Below, in pieces: positions 9,013 through 18,481 of a stretch of 64,000 bases of DNA. The translations under genes and the position numbers were made by a program. Every line of letters starts with the position of its first letter. The first letter of the stretch is position 1. Location of the stretch: positions 62,001 to 126,000 of the forward strand of contig JAHDVH010000001.1 of assembly GCA_023382385.1 (NCBI GenBank), read 5' to 3'. Origin of the DNA: a bacterium (GTDB taxonomy: Bacteria; Electryoneota; RPQS01). The notes below the pieces were generated by a model. The model was given only the letters and a program-made list of their open reading frames with translations, ran no database searches and had not been told where the DNA came from.

Positions 9013-12000
9013 TTGAAAGATCAAGTCACGCCAACCAATAACGATTCTTTTGGCCCTTCCGACACTCCCAAAGTTGTGATTGCAGAAAGCACGCTGCTGG
9101 CTGAAGTGGAAGCATTGAGAGATCGGCTTGCCGAGCTTGAAGATCTTGAGGTGCAGCGCCTTACAGAAGAACAAGAGAGGTTTGACTCTCTCAACGTTCT
9201 GGATGAATATGCACAACAGCTGGAGGAGAGTAGGGATAAGCTTGCCCGCCTATTGCAGGCCGGGGTCGCAATCGAAGAAGCGCGGACAACTCATCAGATT
9301 CTCCAGAATGTAGCCAATGCTGTTGGGGCGGCAGGCTGGGCTTCGGCCGTAGTCTACTTGTTTGAGGATTTTGAGATCATTGAAGCGGCATACAACGGCG
9401 TATGCGACGAGGATCGCCAGGAGTTAGAGCGCAATCGGCGCCCAGCAAGCGAACGTGCTCGGATGTACTCACAGGACTACGATGAGTTCAGAGTCAGTCG
9501 CTCTTATTTTGTTCCGGCAGAACGGCTTCATGAGGTTATCCAGAGTCAATACATCGTGCCTGGGCGCCGCGAGGTTATGCCCGGAGATGACTGGGATCCA
9601 CTTGATCTGGCTTATGTCCCCATGTACTCGAGCACTGGGAAAGTGATCGGGTCGATCAACTGTGATGATCCAGTGAACGGCAAACGGCCAAATGCAGAAG
9701 TATTTCAATATCTTGAAATATTCGCCGATCTTGCTGCACGAAAAATCGAAACAGTCCGTCTGCTCAATCGGCAGGCGGAAATTGAGGCCAAGCTGCGAGC
9801 GAGCGAGAAACTTTACCGGACAGTGTTTGACAGATCTGCGGATAGTTTCATTCTGATGGATGACCTGTTTCGCGAATGCAACGAGGCAACGCTTCGGACC
9901 TTTGGATGCGAAAGGGACGACATTGTCGGCCACTCTCCGCTTGAGTTCTCGCCAAAATTCCAACGCAATGGAGAACGTTCCGACAAGCTCGCAAGTGAAT
10001 ACATAGCGAGTGCTCGCGATGGTTTCCCTCAGAGCTTTGAGTGGCTCCACCTGCGCAAGGATGGTACAGAACTGGATTGCGAAGTCTCCCTTGGCGCGAT
10101 TGATGTGGGCGACAGGCCAATGATTATGGCGATTGTGCGCGATGTCTCAGAGCGCAAACGGGCAGCGCACGACAAGGAGACGGCCGCAATTGCATCACAG
10201 CTCTTTCTGTCTTCCCGAACGCCAGATCTCGTCTACTCGCAGCTTCCCAAAATACTCGTGTCGAGATTCGGAGTAAGTGCTGCTGCCATTGAAATCTATG
10301 ATGCTGCTGCCGATGAAATGATACTCGTGGGTGAAGATGGAACAGGGCTTCCCTTGGGGTTTCGAATTCCCCTTTCCATGTCTTTCACGGGCACAGCCAC
10401 GAGAACCGGTGATGCCATTGTTGATCTGCAAGTGGGCAGACGTGCAGACTTCGCGCACGCAGACCTGCGACGAATGGGTATTCAAAGTATAGCTTGTGTG
10501 CCTCTCAGAGTTCGCGATCAAGCTATTGGCGTAATCTGGCTCGGCGACGTCAGAGTACTGCCAAACATGGCACAGTTCGCAATGCCGCTGCAAGTCATTG
10601 CAAACTACCTCGCACAGGCAATAGACCGCTATCGTGCTGAAGAAGAAATGGCTGATCTGAAACACTTCTTCGAAAGTTTGCTTGATAACCTCCCTGCTCA
10701 AGTGTGCGTGTATGACAGCGCCGGCAATTATCGGTATGCAAACAGGGCGTCTACCGAAGATGACTGGTTGGCGGAGTGGATGATTGGCCGTAATGACGGC
10801 GAAATCGCTGCGCGTCGCGGCTTGCTCGAATCCATAGGCGAACAAAGAATGTCGGCATTGGCAAAGGCAATAACGGATCGAAAACTCATTCAATTTGAAG
10901 AATCAGTACGTGACTCTAGTGATAGGGAACGCTACTTCTTGCGAATGATGAGTCCGGTTGAAGATGAACATGGTAACATTGACCACGTCATTGGCTATGG
11001 ACTGGACATTACTGACACCAAGCTCTGGGAACAGGAGCAGAGGCTCCTGCTTCAACTCCCGACGGACAATCCCAACCCAGTGCTATCGTGCCACTCTGAT
11101 GGCAGTATCATCTATATGAACTCTGCAGTGATGAAGCTTGCAGAGTCCGCAACAGACGGTCTGCCGGAAAGACTTCTTCCCGCGGAACATTCCGCGATAG
11201 TATCGGAGTTGATTGCAAGCAATCAAAGCGGAAAACAGTACACAGTTGACCTCGGAGCACGGCGTTTGCATTGGACTTACTGCCTTACGCAAAGCAATCA
11301 GGTCCACGTTTACGGCATCGACCTGAGCGGAGTGGAAGAATCCGCGCAGCGAGCAGATGATCATGTGACTCCTTCAAACGAGGACTACGCGAAAATATTG
11401 GGGAACGTCGTTTGGGTCATTGACAAACATGGCAGAGTGAAATGGCTAACCGCAGGAGCACAGAAGCTCACTGCGGAATCTGGCGCATCGTCAGTTGTCG
11501 AGTTGCTTGGACAGGACTTGTGGACTCGTGCGGTAAATTTGCATTTTGAAGACTCTTCTATAGTACAAGAGACGCAACGCGAGGGGCAAGCTTGGCAGTG
11601 GAGCATCCGGCTTCTGGAAAATGACCGTATACTTATCCAACTCGATGATTTAACTGAATTGCGCGGACTTCAAGACAGTCTCAGGCACGCCCAGCGGCTT
11701 GAATCAGTTGGACGATTGGCAGGCGGTGTCGCCCATGATTTTAACAATTTGTTGACCGGAATCATAGGCAATCTTGAGCTGTTCGAGAACCGTCATGGTG
11801 GAGGAGAAGAGGATATCAGTTGCATCCGCGATGCGGCGCGTGCAGCTGAACGTGCGTCCAGTCTCGTGAAACAGTTGCTGAACTACACGCGAAAGTCGGG
11901 TAGCAGGCAGCGAGCCATTGACCCGAACATCGTTTGTGAATCTGTTGTTCGAATGCTTTCGCGAACAGTTGATCGACGAATTCAGGTCCGGTCTGAGTTA

Positions 12001-12855
12001 TCACCCGACGTTTGGCAGATTAACGCTGACCCAAACCAGCTGGAGCAGGTACTTATGAATCTCGGCGTTAATGCGGCAGACGCAGTACAGGAGAAGAGAG
12101 CGGGAATTTCCGATGCCGGCGAAGACTATGGGATTGTGATTCGAACATGCAACACAACGAGACGATTGGCCCGAGAAGGGCATGAGAATAGCCACGAAGC
12201 TGATTGCATCGCAATTTCGGTCGAGGACAACGGTTGCGGGATGTCACCGCAGATCAAAGGACGGATCTTTGATGCTTTCTTCACAACCAAGTCTGAACCG
12301 CACGGCACAGGTCTTGGCCTTGCCATCGTGTCCGAAATTGTCTGTCTGTTAGGAGGTGAAGTCGACGTAAGGTCGGAAACTGGTCAAGGGTCGGTGTTCA
12401 CGATTTATCTTCCGCGGGCCGAAATCGCGAGCCAGTACAGGATTGATGTGCCTGCGAAACAGGGACTTCAAGCCGACGGAAACGAGACGATTCTACTAGT
12501 AGATGACGAGTCCGTGATCATTGAACTTGGTCGAGAAGTTCTCGAGCACCGAGGGTATCGTGTAATCACGGCATTTGACGGGTTTGATGCAATCGAGAAA
12601 TTCAGAGCTCAAATTGGTGAGATTGATCTTGTCATCGTCGACCTCTGCCTACCCAAGATGGGCGGGGAGGAGTTGATCGCACGGATGCTCGCAGAACGAC
12701 CGGAAATCCCCGTGATTCTCTCCAGCGGCCTCCCGGAATCGGAGAGTCGCTACAGGAACATAAACTTTGGATCCATTGCCTTCATTCAAAAGCCCTACAG
12801 GCCATCAGAGCTCTTGACAGCCGTTCGTGAAGTCCTCGATCACTCAAAACCATGA
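9013..12855 (+). CDS. Hybrid sensor histidine kinase with GAF/PAS sensors and receiver domain
   Basis: A 1,280-residue protein without membrane segments, so a cytoplasmic sensor. Start is TTG 9013 (AAGG 6-8 nt upstream); no in-frame ATG lies near. Order: N-terminal coiled coil (about 20-75), GAF-like domain (about 78-250), PAS (about 265-385), GAF (about 390-545), PAS (about 550-675), and two further PAS-like segments (about 680-880). HisKA follows with phospho-acceptor His908 in GGVAHDFNN, then HATPase with N box (LMNLGVNAADA), G1 (DNGCGM), F box and G2 (GTGLGL). The C-terminal receiver (about 1155-1280) has phospho-acceptor Asp1210 and a conserved Lys in FIQKPY. The HDFNN motif is typical of orphan hybrid kinases. 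There is no adjacent DNA-binding response regulator, so the output is unknown. It is divergent from the C25 genes, which may or may not be its targets. Confidence 0.92.
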   Translation: MKDQVTPTNNDSFGPSDTPKVVIAESTLLAEVEALRDRLAELEDLEVQRLTEEQERFDSLNVLDEYAQQLEESRDKLARLLQAGVAIEEARTTHQILQNVANAVGAAGWASAVVYLFEDFEIIEAAYNGVCDEDRQELERNRRPASERARMYSQDYDEFRVSRSYFVPAERLHEVIQSQYIVPGRREVMPGDDWDPLDLAYVPMYSSTGKVIGSINCDDPVNGKRPNAEVFQYLEIFADLAARKIETVRLLNRQAEIEAKLRASEKLYRTVFDRSADSFILMDDLFRECNEATLRTFGCERDDIVGHSPLEFSPKFQRNGERSDKLASEYIASARDGFPQSFEWLHLRKDGTELDCEVSLGAIDVGDRPMIMAIVRDVSERKRAAHDKETAAIASQLFLSSRTPDLVYSQLPKILVSRFGVSAAAIEIYDAAADEMILVGEDGTGLPLGFRIPLSMSFTGTATRTGDAIVDLQVGRRADFAHADLRRMGIQSIACVPLRVRDQAIGVIWLGDVRVLPNMAQFAMPLQVIANYLAQAIDRYRAEEEMADLKHFFESLLDNLPAQVCVYDSAGNYRYANRASTEDDWLAEWMIGRNDGEIAARRGLLESIGEQRMSALAKAITDRKLIQFEESVRDSSDRERYFLRMMSPVEDEHGNIDHVIGYGLDITDTKLWEQEQRLLLQLPTDNPNPVLSCHSDGSIIYMNSAVMKLAESATDGLPERLLPAEHSAIVSELIASNQSGKQYTVDLGARRLHWTYCLTQSNQVHVYGIDLSGVEESAQRADDHVTPSNEDYAKILGNVVWVIDKHGRVKWLTAGAQKLTAESGASSVVELLGQDLWTRAVNLHFEDSSIVQETQREGQAWQWSIRLLENDRILIQLDDLTELRGLQDSLRHAQRLESVGRLAGGVAHDFNNLLTGIIGNLELFENRHGGGEEDISCIRDAARAAERASSLVKQLLNYTRKSGSRQRAIDPNIVCESVVRMLSRTVDRRIQVRSELSPDVWQINADPNQLEQVLMNLGVNAADAVQEKRAGISDAGEDYGIVIRTCNTTRRLAREGHENSHEADCIAISVEDNGCGMSPQIKGRIFDAFFTTKSEPHGTGLGLAIVSEIVCLLGGEVDVRSETGQGSVFTIYLPRAEIASQYRIDVPAKQGLQADGNETILLVDDESVIIELGREVLEHRGYRVITAFDGFDAIEKFRAQIGEIDLVIVDLCLPKMGGEELIARMLAERPEIPVILSSGLPESESRYRNINFGSIAFIQKPYRPSELLTAVREVLDHSKP

Positions 12856-12919
12856 GGCGAAGCAGGTAAGCTCACTGTCGATTTAAATCATTAAAGTTAT
12901 ATTAAACAATACCTAATAC

Positions 12920-12953
12920 GTCAAGACTGTTTCGCGAATGGTCTTGACTTTTT
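12920..12953 (+). terminator. Rho-independent terminator after the histidine kinase
   Basis: GTCAAGAC and GTCTTGAC form a perfect 8-bp stem around a 13-nt loop, followed directly by TTTTT. It lies 65 bp after the stop at 12855. Its 3' arm also contains the TTGACT used as the predicted -35 of the tRNA genes. Confidence 0.75.
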
Positions 12954-12972
12954 CTTGCTGTTTATATACCAT
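12944..12972 (+). promoter_or_regulatory. Predicted tRNA promoter overlapping a terminator
   Basis: TTGACT (12944-12949), 17 bp, TACCAT (12967-12972). Alternative -10 hexamers TATACC or TATATA sit at 15 or 13 bp. The tRNA-His gene begins about 47 bp downstream. Confidence 0.4.
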
Positions 12973-13019
12973 TGGGGTTCGCACGGCTTGCGGGCTGCCT
13001 CGGCCTCTGGCTGTTCCTG

Positions 13020-13093
13020 GTGGCTGTAGCTCAGCTGGTTAGAGCATTGGATTGTGGTTCCAAGGGTCGGGGGTTCGAATCCCCTCAGCCACC
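13020..13093 (+). tRNA. tRNA-His (GTG)
   Basis: A cloverleaf can be drawn. The acceptor GTGGCTG pairs with CAGCCAC. The D arm is GCTC/GAGC. The anticodon arm TTGGA/TCCAA carries loop TTGTGGT (anticodon GTG). The T arm is GGGGG/CCCCT with loop TTCGAAT. A G precedes position 1 and C73 follows the acceptor, as expected for the G-1:C73 identity pair of tRNA-His. A complete CCA end is not encoded after C73 (the sequence continues CAG). Confidence 0.95.
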
Positions 13094-13123
13094 CAGATTC
13101 TCTTGAACGTAGCTTCGTAATCT

Positions 13124-13198
13124 GGCCCCATCGTCTAATGGTTAGGACTCGAGATTTTCATTCTCGCAATGGGAGTTCGATCCTCCCTGGGGTCACCA
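13124..13198 (+). tRNA. tRNA-Glu (TTC)
   Basis: The acceptor GGCCCCA pairs with TGGGGTC. The anticodon stem CGAGA/TCTCG carries loop TTTTCAT, giving anticodon TTC. A 5-bp T arm carries loop TTCGATC. The CCA end is encoded (13196-13198). It lies 30 bp after tRNA-His and probably shares its transcript. Glutamyl-tRNA synthetase is also encoded in the window. Confidence 0.95.
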
Positions 13199-13226
13199 AA
13201 AGCCCCCGTCATTGACGGGGGCTTTT
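13198..13226. terminator. Bidirectional terminator between the tRNAs and the DoxX-like gene
   Basis: AAAAGCCCCCGTCA and the facing TGACGGGGGCTTTT form a near-perfect hairpin with A- and T-runs on the two sides. It can stop both the tRNA transcript and the convergent minus-strand operon ending at 13254. Confidence 0.85.
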
Positions 13227-13253
13227 GATTAAACATTTTTCATGATCGCCTAC

Positions 13254-13706
13254 TCAAAGATGACGAGAGGCGTCAGGAGTTGAACGAACTGTTCCGCCGA
13301 CAACAAGCGCCGCGCTTACAAGCGTGAGGTTCTTGATGATATATTGGCCCTCGATCGTTAGGCCCCACGGAACATGCGTGAAGCACACGTCAGGGAGTAA
13401 GACCAAAGGCAACATGGTTCCGGGCATCTGAAGCAGAAGCAGAAAGATTGAAACCCTGACCAGTGGACGGTATAGCATACAGACACCAATGGCGACTTCC
13501 CACCAACCCAAGATTGGGATGAAGACATCAGGTGGAAACCAGTAAACTGTTCGCCGCACCAAGTCGGCAGCAGGACTGACGCCAAGTGGCTTCAGCAAGC
13601 CGAACCAAATGAACACGACGGCAAGTGAATAGCGTAGCAGCCGCATACCCCACTTGGCCATCCAGCCCGCTAATCTTCGGTCGAGTTCGTTAATGAATCC
13701 AGTCAT
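13254..13706 (-). CDS. DoxX-like small integral membrane protein
   Basis: A 150-residue protein with four predicted membrane segments (about 24-40, 63-80, 85-105, 125-142). The arrangement of WFG in the first helix, WE in GWWEVAIG and EGQYIIKNL near the end resembles DoxX-family membrane proteins. Members are poorly understood; some are linked to redox or thiosulfate metabolism, but nothing here specifies that. Its ATG overlaps the stop of the preceding minus-strand gene by 4 bp (ATGA), so the two are translationally coupled. Confidence 0.75.
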   Translation of the reverse strand: MTGFINELDRRLAGWMAKWGMRLLRYSLAVVFIWFGLLKPLGVSPAADLVRRTVYWFPPDVFIPILGWWEVAIGVCMLYRPLVRVSIFLLLLQMPGTMLPLVLLPDVCFTHVPWGLTIEGQYIIKNLTLVSAALVVGGTVRSTPDASRHL

Positions 13707-15298
13707 GATTTAATCGCCTTCGCAAATCGGGACTCTTGTTTATCCAATGTGGTGGACGCCGTTATTGCTTTTGCACGATTCAATGTCAACTTCTGCAACA
13801 TGCCCACGTCACCATCATAGCTTCGGCGGACAAGCATTCCTGCAAGTGGCCAAAAGATAAAGTTCATTTGATCACTTTGCCATGCGTTCTGGTAGAATAA
13901 CCAGCTGACATACAGAAAGGTCATTCCTTCCAGCATCCGCCCATATACGCGGTCTTGTTCGTCGTCCGATGCCCTTAAGTGCCTTCCGCGGCGATAAATG
14001 AACCAGAGTACGAGCATGAAAAGTATAAGACCACCGTATCCATACTCTGTCAACATCCACGGAATCGTCGCGGCACTGGAGGTCAACCCAAAACCTGCGA
14101 AGTACTCGGCCTTTCGATCCTTCCGATCAGATACATAGGACAAAGTTATCGACCCCGGTCCGTTGCCCAAGAGAGCAGTTTGCGGCGACGATGCGGCAAG
14201 TCTGATTGCGCTGACGAAGCGAAAAGTTCGTTCAGTGCGGCCATCAGCAGAGGGTTCAAGTTCGCGCTCAAAAACCTCGGGCAGTCGCATAACATATGTC
14301 AATGGATTTCGGCCTTCACGCCAAAAGCCGGTCTGAACGATGATATAGTCTGTGAGCACAACCATGATGACGCCAACGAGTCCCAGTAATATGGCAAGCG
14401 CTGGAGACTTGAACATGTCCCCCCTGGCCATAAAAACCACAAAGAGGGGGAGAAGCAGAAAAAAGAATTTAACCTCTCCGAGGATTACGCCGGGCAACAG
14501 CAGAAACATTGCCCAAAGAAATTGGCCTCTAAGTTTTTTCTCTTCCAGCATTCGTGCAATCATGTAGGCGTACATGACAAGAACGACAAGTGCAACTGCG
14601 GGCGACTGATTGCGGCCGAACGACCCGCTCAACTCATCTTCAGAGACCCAATTCAGGAGTTGCCATTGTGCGAGAATGATTGGCGTTTGTGCCAGCGCAA
14701 TCAAGAAAAGGAATCGGATGAACTTGTGAATTCCCTTCGGCTCGGGGTGCAGTCCGGCCGCTGCCAAGAACAACAAGAGGTATCGAAAGCCGACTCGCAT
14801 GCCAAGGACTGAAGTACTTGCAGGAAGACCATTTATGAGAGCAGAGAGAACTGCGAAAACCAATACCACCAGAATCAGCTTTTCTGCGGCGAAGAACTTG
14901 TGCTTGGCAGTGAAAAATGTCAGTCCGTAGCGGGTAGCGAACAGGACCAGCAGAATGTCGATGAGCCAAGTGGCTTCACGTGGGATTAATCCCCAGAACT
15001 CGGCAATCCAGTCAATTGAATAGACCAACAGGCCGAGAACGTACAGCGAAACTCGGGGGGCAACAAAGAAACCGACTGCAAACGGAACCCCTAATGCGGC
15101 AAGGTAATAGAGTTCGTTTGAAGGGTCAGATCCTTCCAGGAAGGCGAAAATTACGGCCGTATAGAGGACAGCAAGTCCTCCAAAAAGCACAGCCATAATT
15201 GTCCGGTCCAGGTTCAAGCTCAGTTCCTTAAAGAAGTTAGCAAAGTAGTAATGGCAAAGCTCATGCCGCTTTTGCACGTCCTGGGGACGACTTCCCAT
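13703..15298 (-). CDS. O-antigen ligase/polymerase-like polytopic membrane protein
   Basis: A 531-residue protein with about a dozen hydrophobic helices and a larger polar stretch between residues 320 and 400 that includes GNGPGS. This is the general plan of Wzy/WaaL-type (O-antigen ligase superfamily) proteins, which join or polymerise surface glycans at the periplasmic side of the inner membrane. There is no glycosyltransferase cluster around it, so the substrate is unknown. ATG 15298 has no good ribosome-binding site; an internal ATG at about residue 35 (MAVLFGG), just before the first helix, is an alternative. A weak promoter, TTGTTT-16 bp-TAATTT, lies just upstream on the minus strand. 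Confidence 0.6.
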   Translation of the reverse strand: MGSRPQDVQKRHELCHYYFANFFKELSLNLDRTIMAVLFGGLAVLYTAVIFAFLEGSDPSNELYYLAALGVPFAVGFFVAPRVSLYVLGLLVYSIDWIAEFWGLIPREATWLIDILLVLFATRYGLTFFTAKHKFFAAEKLILVVLVFAVLSALINGLPASTSVLGMRVGFRYLLLFLAAAGLHPEPKGIHKFIRFLFLIALAQTPIILAQWQLLNWVSEDELSGSFGRNQSPAVALVVLVMYAYMIARMLEEKKLRGQFLWAMFLLLPGVILGEVKFFFLLLPLFVVFMARGDMFKSPALAILLGLVGVIMVVLTDYIIVQTGFWREGRNPLTYVMRLPEVFERELEPSADGRTERTFRFVSAIRLAASSPQTALLGNGPGSITLSYVSDRKDRKAEYFAGFGLTSSAATIPWMLTEYGYGGLILFMLVLWFIYRRGRHLRASDDEQDRVYGRMLEGMTFLYVSWLFYQNAWQSDQMNFIFWPLAGMLVRRSYDGDVGMLQKLTLNRAKAITASTTLDKQESRFAKAIKS

Positions 15299-15327
15299 CT
15301 ATTCAATAGAATCTGTAAATTAAGAAG

Positions 15328-15357
15328 TTTGGCCGCGAAAACAAGTGCTTGGCCAAA
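15328..15357. repeat. Inverted repeat in the divergent region before sppA
   Basis: TTTGGCC (15328-15334) and GGCCAAA (15351-15357) are perfect inverted arms 16 bp apart in the 80-bp space between the divergent O-antigen-ligase-like and sppA genes. It may be an operator; there is no further support. Confidence 0.3.
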
Positions 15358-15378
15358 TTGACTTTTAGGAGAAATATT

Positions 15379-17163
15379 ATGACTTCCAACAAGGCCTGCT
15401 GCTGGATACTCGGTATTCTTGCCGGTGGTTTCGTCCTGACGATATTGATCTTTGCTTGGGGAGTATCCCGAGCAATGAGCGGCGCTTTTTCCGGCAGTTT
15501 TTCGCAAAGTAACCTACTCAAGAAGGACACATGGCTGCTCCTTGCCCCGACAGGCGACATAGCGGATTACCACATCGAGCCAGATTTTGCCTTCTGGTCA
15601 GACGATCGTGGGTCGTCTTTGAACGAAATGCTGAGGGCACTAAGGTCGGCCGCTCAGGACGACCAGATTTCTGGCGTAATTATTAGGCCGCAAGGATCAG
15701 TGGGATTCGCGACACTTCGGGAGTTGCGTGATGCCATTTCCGACTTCAAGTCCTCGGGAAAACCTGTCTACGCACATCTCGATTTGGCAAGCGATCGCGA
15801 CTACTATCTGGCAAGCGTGGCAGACAGCATATTCCTGATGCCGGGCGGCATGAGCGGAATCAGCTTCGGTGGAATCGCATTTAACACGACTTATCTCAAG
15901 GGTACATTTGAGAAACTTGGTATCAAGTTTCACGTCCTGCATGCGGGTCGATATAAAGGAGCCCTGGAGGAATTGGCCAAGGACAGTATGTCTGCGGAGT
16001 TACGCGCGAGCTACGAGTTCGTGTTCAGCGACTTGTTCGAACGATACCTTTTGGAAACTTCCGAGAGCCGAAGTGGACTCTCATATGCTGATCTTCGACG
16101 GGAGCTGTTAGAGGGCGAGCAACTTATCCTTGGGAGTAAATACTGTCTCTCGCGCGGCTATGTCGACGCACTCGAAGAGTGGCCGGTCTTGCGGAATCGG
16201 CTGAAGGGTAGTAATGAGGAATTTGAGTCCATTTCAGCTAAATCGTACTTGCGAAAAACGCGGCACAAGTCTATGGCACTGAACCAGACCAAGGTTGCCG
16301 TTCTTCATGCAGAAGGCGAGATATCGTTCGGGAACGGCGGAGTGTTGTCCGAAGAAGGCATCACGGCAGATCGGCTCACAAAGGACCTGGAGGAGTTGGG
16401 GGACGATGAGGACGTGAAAGCGGTTGTTCTACGTGTCAATTCCCCGGGCGGTTCAGCGCTTGCATCAAAGCAGATTCTGGAGGCTGTCAAGCGTGTTAAG
16501 CAGAAGAAACCAGTTGTCGTATCAATGGGGAGGGTTGCTGCCTCGGGTGGTTATTACATCTCCGCCGCGGCTGATGAGATAGTCGCGGAACCTAACAGTC
16601 TTACAGGATCGATTGGCGTTGTGACTGCCCTGCCATCGGCAGAAGAGCTGTTCAAGAAGCTTGGCGCTCGTGTCGAAACAATTTCCTATGGACGCTGGGC
16701 GAATTTCTTCCGATTGGATAGGTCAATGACAGCAGAGCAAGAGCGAGTGCTTCGTGATCTGATTGACTCAGTCTACGATGAGTTCAAGCAAGATGTCATG
16801 GAAGGAAGGGGCCTTACGGCAGATGAACTGGACTCGGTAGCAGAGGGCAGAATTTGGACCGGAAGTCAGGCTCTCGAGCGTCGACTGGTGGATACTCTCG
16901 GCGGTGTTCAGGATGCTGTGGAAATCGCGGCTCGGCGGGCGGGTCTCACTCCTGACGACTATGGGGTTTCATACTATCCGAAGCAAAGAGATTTCTTCGA
17001 ATTCGTGGCCAAGAAGCTGATGGTTAGACTCGACGAATTTGAACTTCTGGAGGATGGCCTTCGTCATCCGGAAGACCCGCGAACGCTGATCAGACTCCTA
17101 AGCAGATACTTTGACCGGGCTGAGTTCCTGCAGACTTTGCTGCCAATGGAGTTTAACTTATAG
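15379..17163 (+). CDS. sppA: Signal peptide peptidase SppA, long (two-domain) form
   Basis: A 594-residue membrane-anchored serine protease of family S49 that degrades leftover signal peptides. ATG 15379 is chosen because AGGAG lies 7 nt upstream and a single N-terminal membrane helix follows (about 8-30). Two tandem S49 domains are present as in the 67K form. The N-terminal domain supplies the general-base Lys193 in AGRYKGALEEL, and the C-terminal domain the nucleophile Ser389 in VAASGGYY, followed by LTGSIGV. Both catalytic residues are intact. It is followed by a terminator, so it is probably monocistronic. Confidence 0.95.
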   Translation: MTSNKACCWILGILAGGFVLTILIFAWGVSRAMSGAFSGSFSQSNLLKKDTWLLLAPTGDIADYHIEPDFAFWSDDRGSSLNEMLRALRSAAQDDQISGVIIRPQGSVGFATLRELRDAISDFKSSGKPVYAHLDLASDRDYYLASVADSIFLMPGGMSGISFGGIAFNTTYLKGTFEKLGIKFHVLHAGRYKGALEELAKDSMSAELRASYEFVFSDLFERYLLETSESRSGLSYADLRRELLEGEQLILGSKYCLSRGYVDALEEWPVLRNRLKGSNEEFESISAKSYLRKTRHKSMALNQTKVAVLHAEGEISFGNGGVLSEEGITADRLTKDLEELGDDEDVKAVVLRVNSPGGSALASKQILEAVKRVKQKKPVVVSMGRVAASGGYYISAAADEIVAEPNSLTGSIGVVTALPSAEELFKKLGARVETISYGRWANFFRLDRSMTAEQERVLRDLIDSVYDEFKQDVMEGRGLTADELDSVAEGRIWTGSQALERRLVDTLGGVQDAVEIAARRAGLTPDDYGVSYYPKQRDFFEFVAKKLMVRLDEFELLEDGLRHPEDPRTLIRLLSRYFDRAEFLQTLLPMEFNL

Positions 17164-17183
17164 CGGGTATCAAATCGCTTACG

Positions 17184-17215
17184 GAAGACCCCGCCAATCG
17201 GCGGGGTCTTCTTCT
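17184..17215. terminator. Bidirectional terminator between sppA and the Cys-rich gene
   Basis: GAAGACCCCGCC and GGCGGGGTCTTC form a 12-bp stem with loop AATC, followed by TTCT on the plus strand. It lies between two convergent genes. Confidence 0.75.
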
Positions 17216-17232
17216 GATTTCTCAAATAATTC

Positions 17233-18351
17233 CTACTCCGAGCCGGGTGAGCAACCGACAAAGATCTCATAAGGACCAGTGGTACCCAGTGCACCGCTAA
17301 CCTCAAAGAAATAGGTACCGGATGGCAAAGTCATGGTGACGCGGCTGTCCGTTCCCACAGGCACTCCCGCGCCTGCCCCGTTGAAGTCATTGTTGACTGA
17401 CAGCGGAGCTTCGCAGGTGACGGGCCACACTCTCAGCAGGGAATTCAAACCATGCTCGTAACCGCTGCGGCCGGGAGTATCATCGGCATAAACGGAAACG
17501 GTTACTTCACGGGGACCGTTCTGGACTGTAAGAGCATATACGTCGAGGTCGCCCTGCTGGTCAATCAGACCGCAATAGCCTTGCCCGCAGAATATCGTGT
17601 TGGAAAAAGCGTCACATCCCTCTGGAAACGACTCCTCATGCACTGAGTAGTCCGCGGGGCACTCAGGATCAGTGATTGGTGGAATGCAAGAGTTTCCGTG
17701 GAAAGTAACCGTAAGGCGAAAGCTCCCGTGGGCGGCTGGCGTAGCACCATCAATGCAAATGTAATAGATACCCGGATCAAAGCATCGGGCAACACCCGCC
17801 TGTAGGGTAATCGGAGCATCGCAAAGCAGCGGATTATTGTCATTAGTTGCAAACAAGACCGCGTCTGGACTGTTGCAACAGCCACCAGTCCAGATACAGA
17901 GGTATGTGTCAAAACCAGATCCACAGGTTGAGATCGTGATACTGTCGCGATACAGCACCTCCAGACGCATGAACGCATCGCGCCCATACCGACACGTAGG
18001 GAAGCTGCAGTTGTTCTGCTTGTTCGTCGTCTGGCCGTTGTTGTAATATGACCACACAACTCCGGAATCCGGGCCAGTGATCATCACACCGGGGCAAGTG
18101 TCTGACAGCTCATCGAGTGAACTTACTTCAGTTCGTCCATAATTTTCCGGATGAACCAATCGATCCAGTTCGAAGTACCTGTTGTATAACTCTGGTGGAA
18201 CGTCGCGATCCGTTGCTTTGAAGTCCTCAATTTGCTGGAAAAGTACCCAAAGCTCTCTAACCTCAGGGCTTACTTGCGACGAGCTCTGTTGAGCAAGTCC
18301 GTGCACTGCGAGAAGTGCTGTAACCGCCAACAGACTAAGGACATGCTTCAT
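17233..18351 (-). CDS. Secreted cysteine-rich protein with pre-peptidase-like domains
   Basis: A 372-residue protein. ATG 18351 is chosen because AAGGA lies about 8 nt upstream and a signal peptide follows (MKHVLSLLAVTALLAVHG). More than a dozen Cys residues, clustered in NCSFPTC, CGSG, GGCCNSP and CIPP, suggest disulfides and an extracytoplasmic site. Two stretches (about 85-210 and 225-370) look like bacterial pre-peptidase C-terminal-type beta domains: each binds a DxY-type strand pattern, and both end in GIYYICIDG or GTYFFEVSG followed by a final strand. No catalytic motif and no T9SS tail are visible. It is divergent from the third C25 gene; function unknown. Confidence 0.7.
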   Translation of the reverse strand: MKHVLSLLAVTALLAVHGLAQQSSSQVSPEVRELWVLFQQIEDFKATDRDVPPELYNRYFELDRLVHPENYGRTEVSSLDELSDTCPGVMITGPDSGVVWSYYNNGQTTNKQNNCSFPTCRYGRDAFMRLEVLYRDSITISTCGSGFDTYLCIWTGGCCNSPDAVLFATNDNNPLLCDAPITLQAGVARCFDPGIYYICIDGATPAAHGSFRLTVTFHGNSCIPPITDPECPADYSVHEESFPEGCDAFSNTIFCGQGYCGLIDQQGDLDVYALTVQNGPREVTVSVYADDTPGRSGYEHGLNSLLRVWPVTCEAPLSVNNDFNGAGAGVPVGTDSRVTMTLPSGTYFFEVSGALGTTGPYEIFVGCSPGSE

Positions 18352-18452
18352 GATTTCTTCCTTCGTTTCTAAGAAGGGAACGTCAAGACTTTGCCTGCCA
18401 TCCCGAAATAATTGCCGGGAGAACAATCGGCGTAGCTACATCGTTCCCTAAG

Positions 18453-18481
18453 GTTATAAAAAACAATGATAATACAGGCAA
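18453..18481 (-). promoter_or_regulatory. Predicted promoter of the Cys-rich secreted protein
   Basis: On the minus strand TTGCCT (18481-18476), 17 bp, TATAAC (18458-18453). The leader to ATG 18351 would be about 95 nt. Confidence 0.5.
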
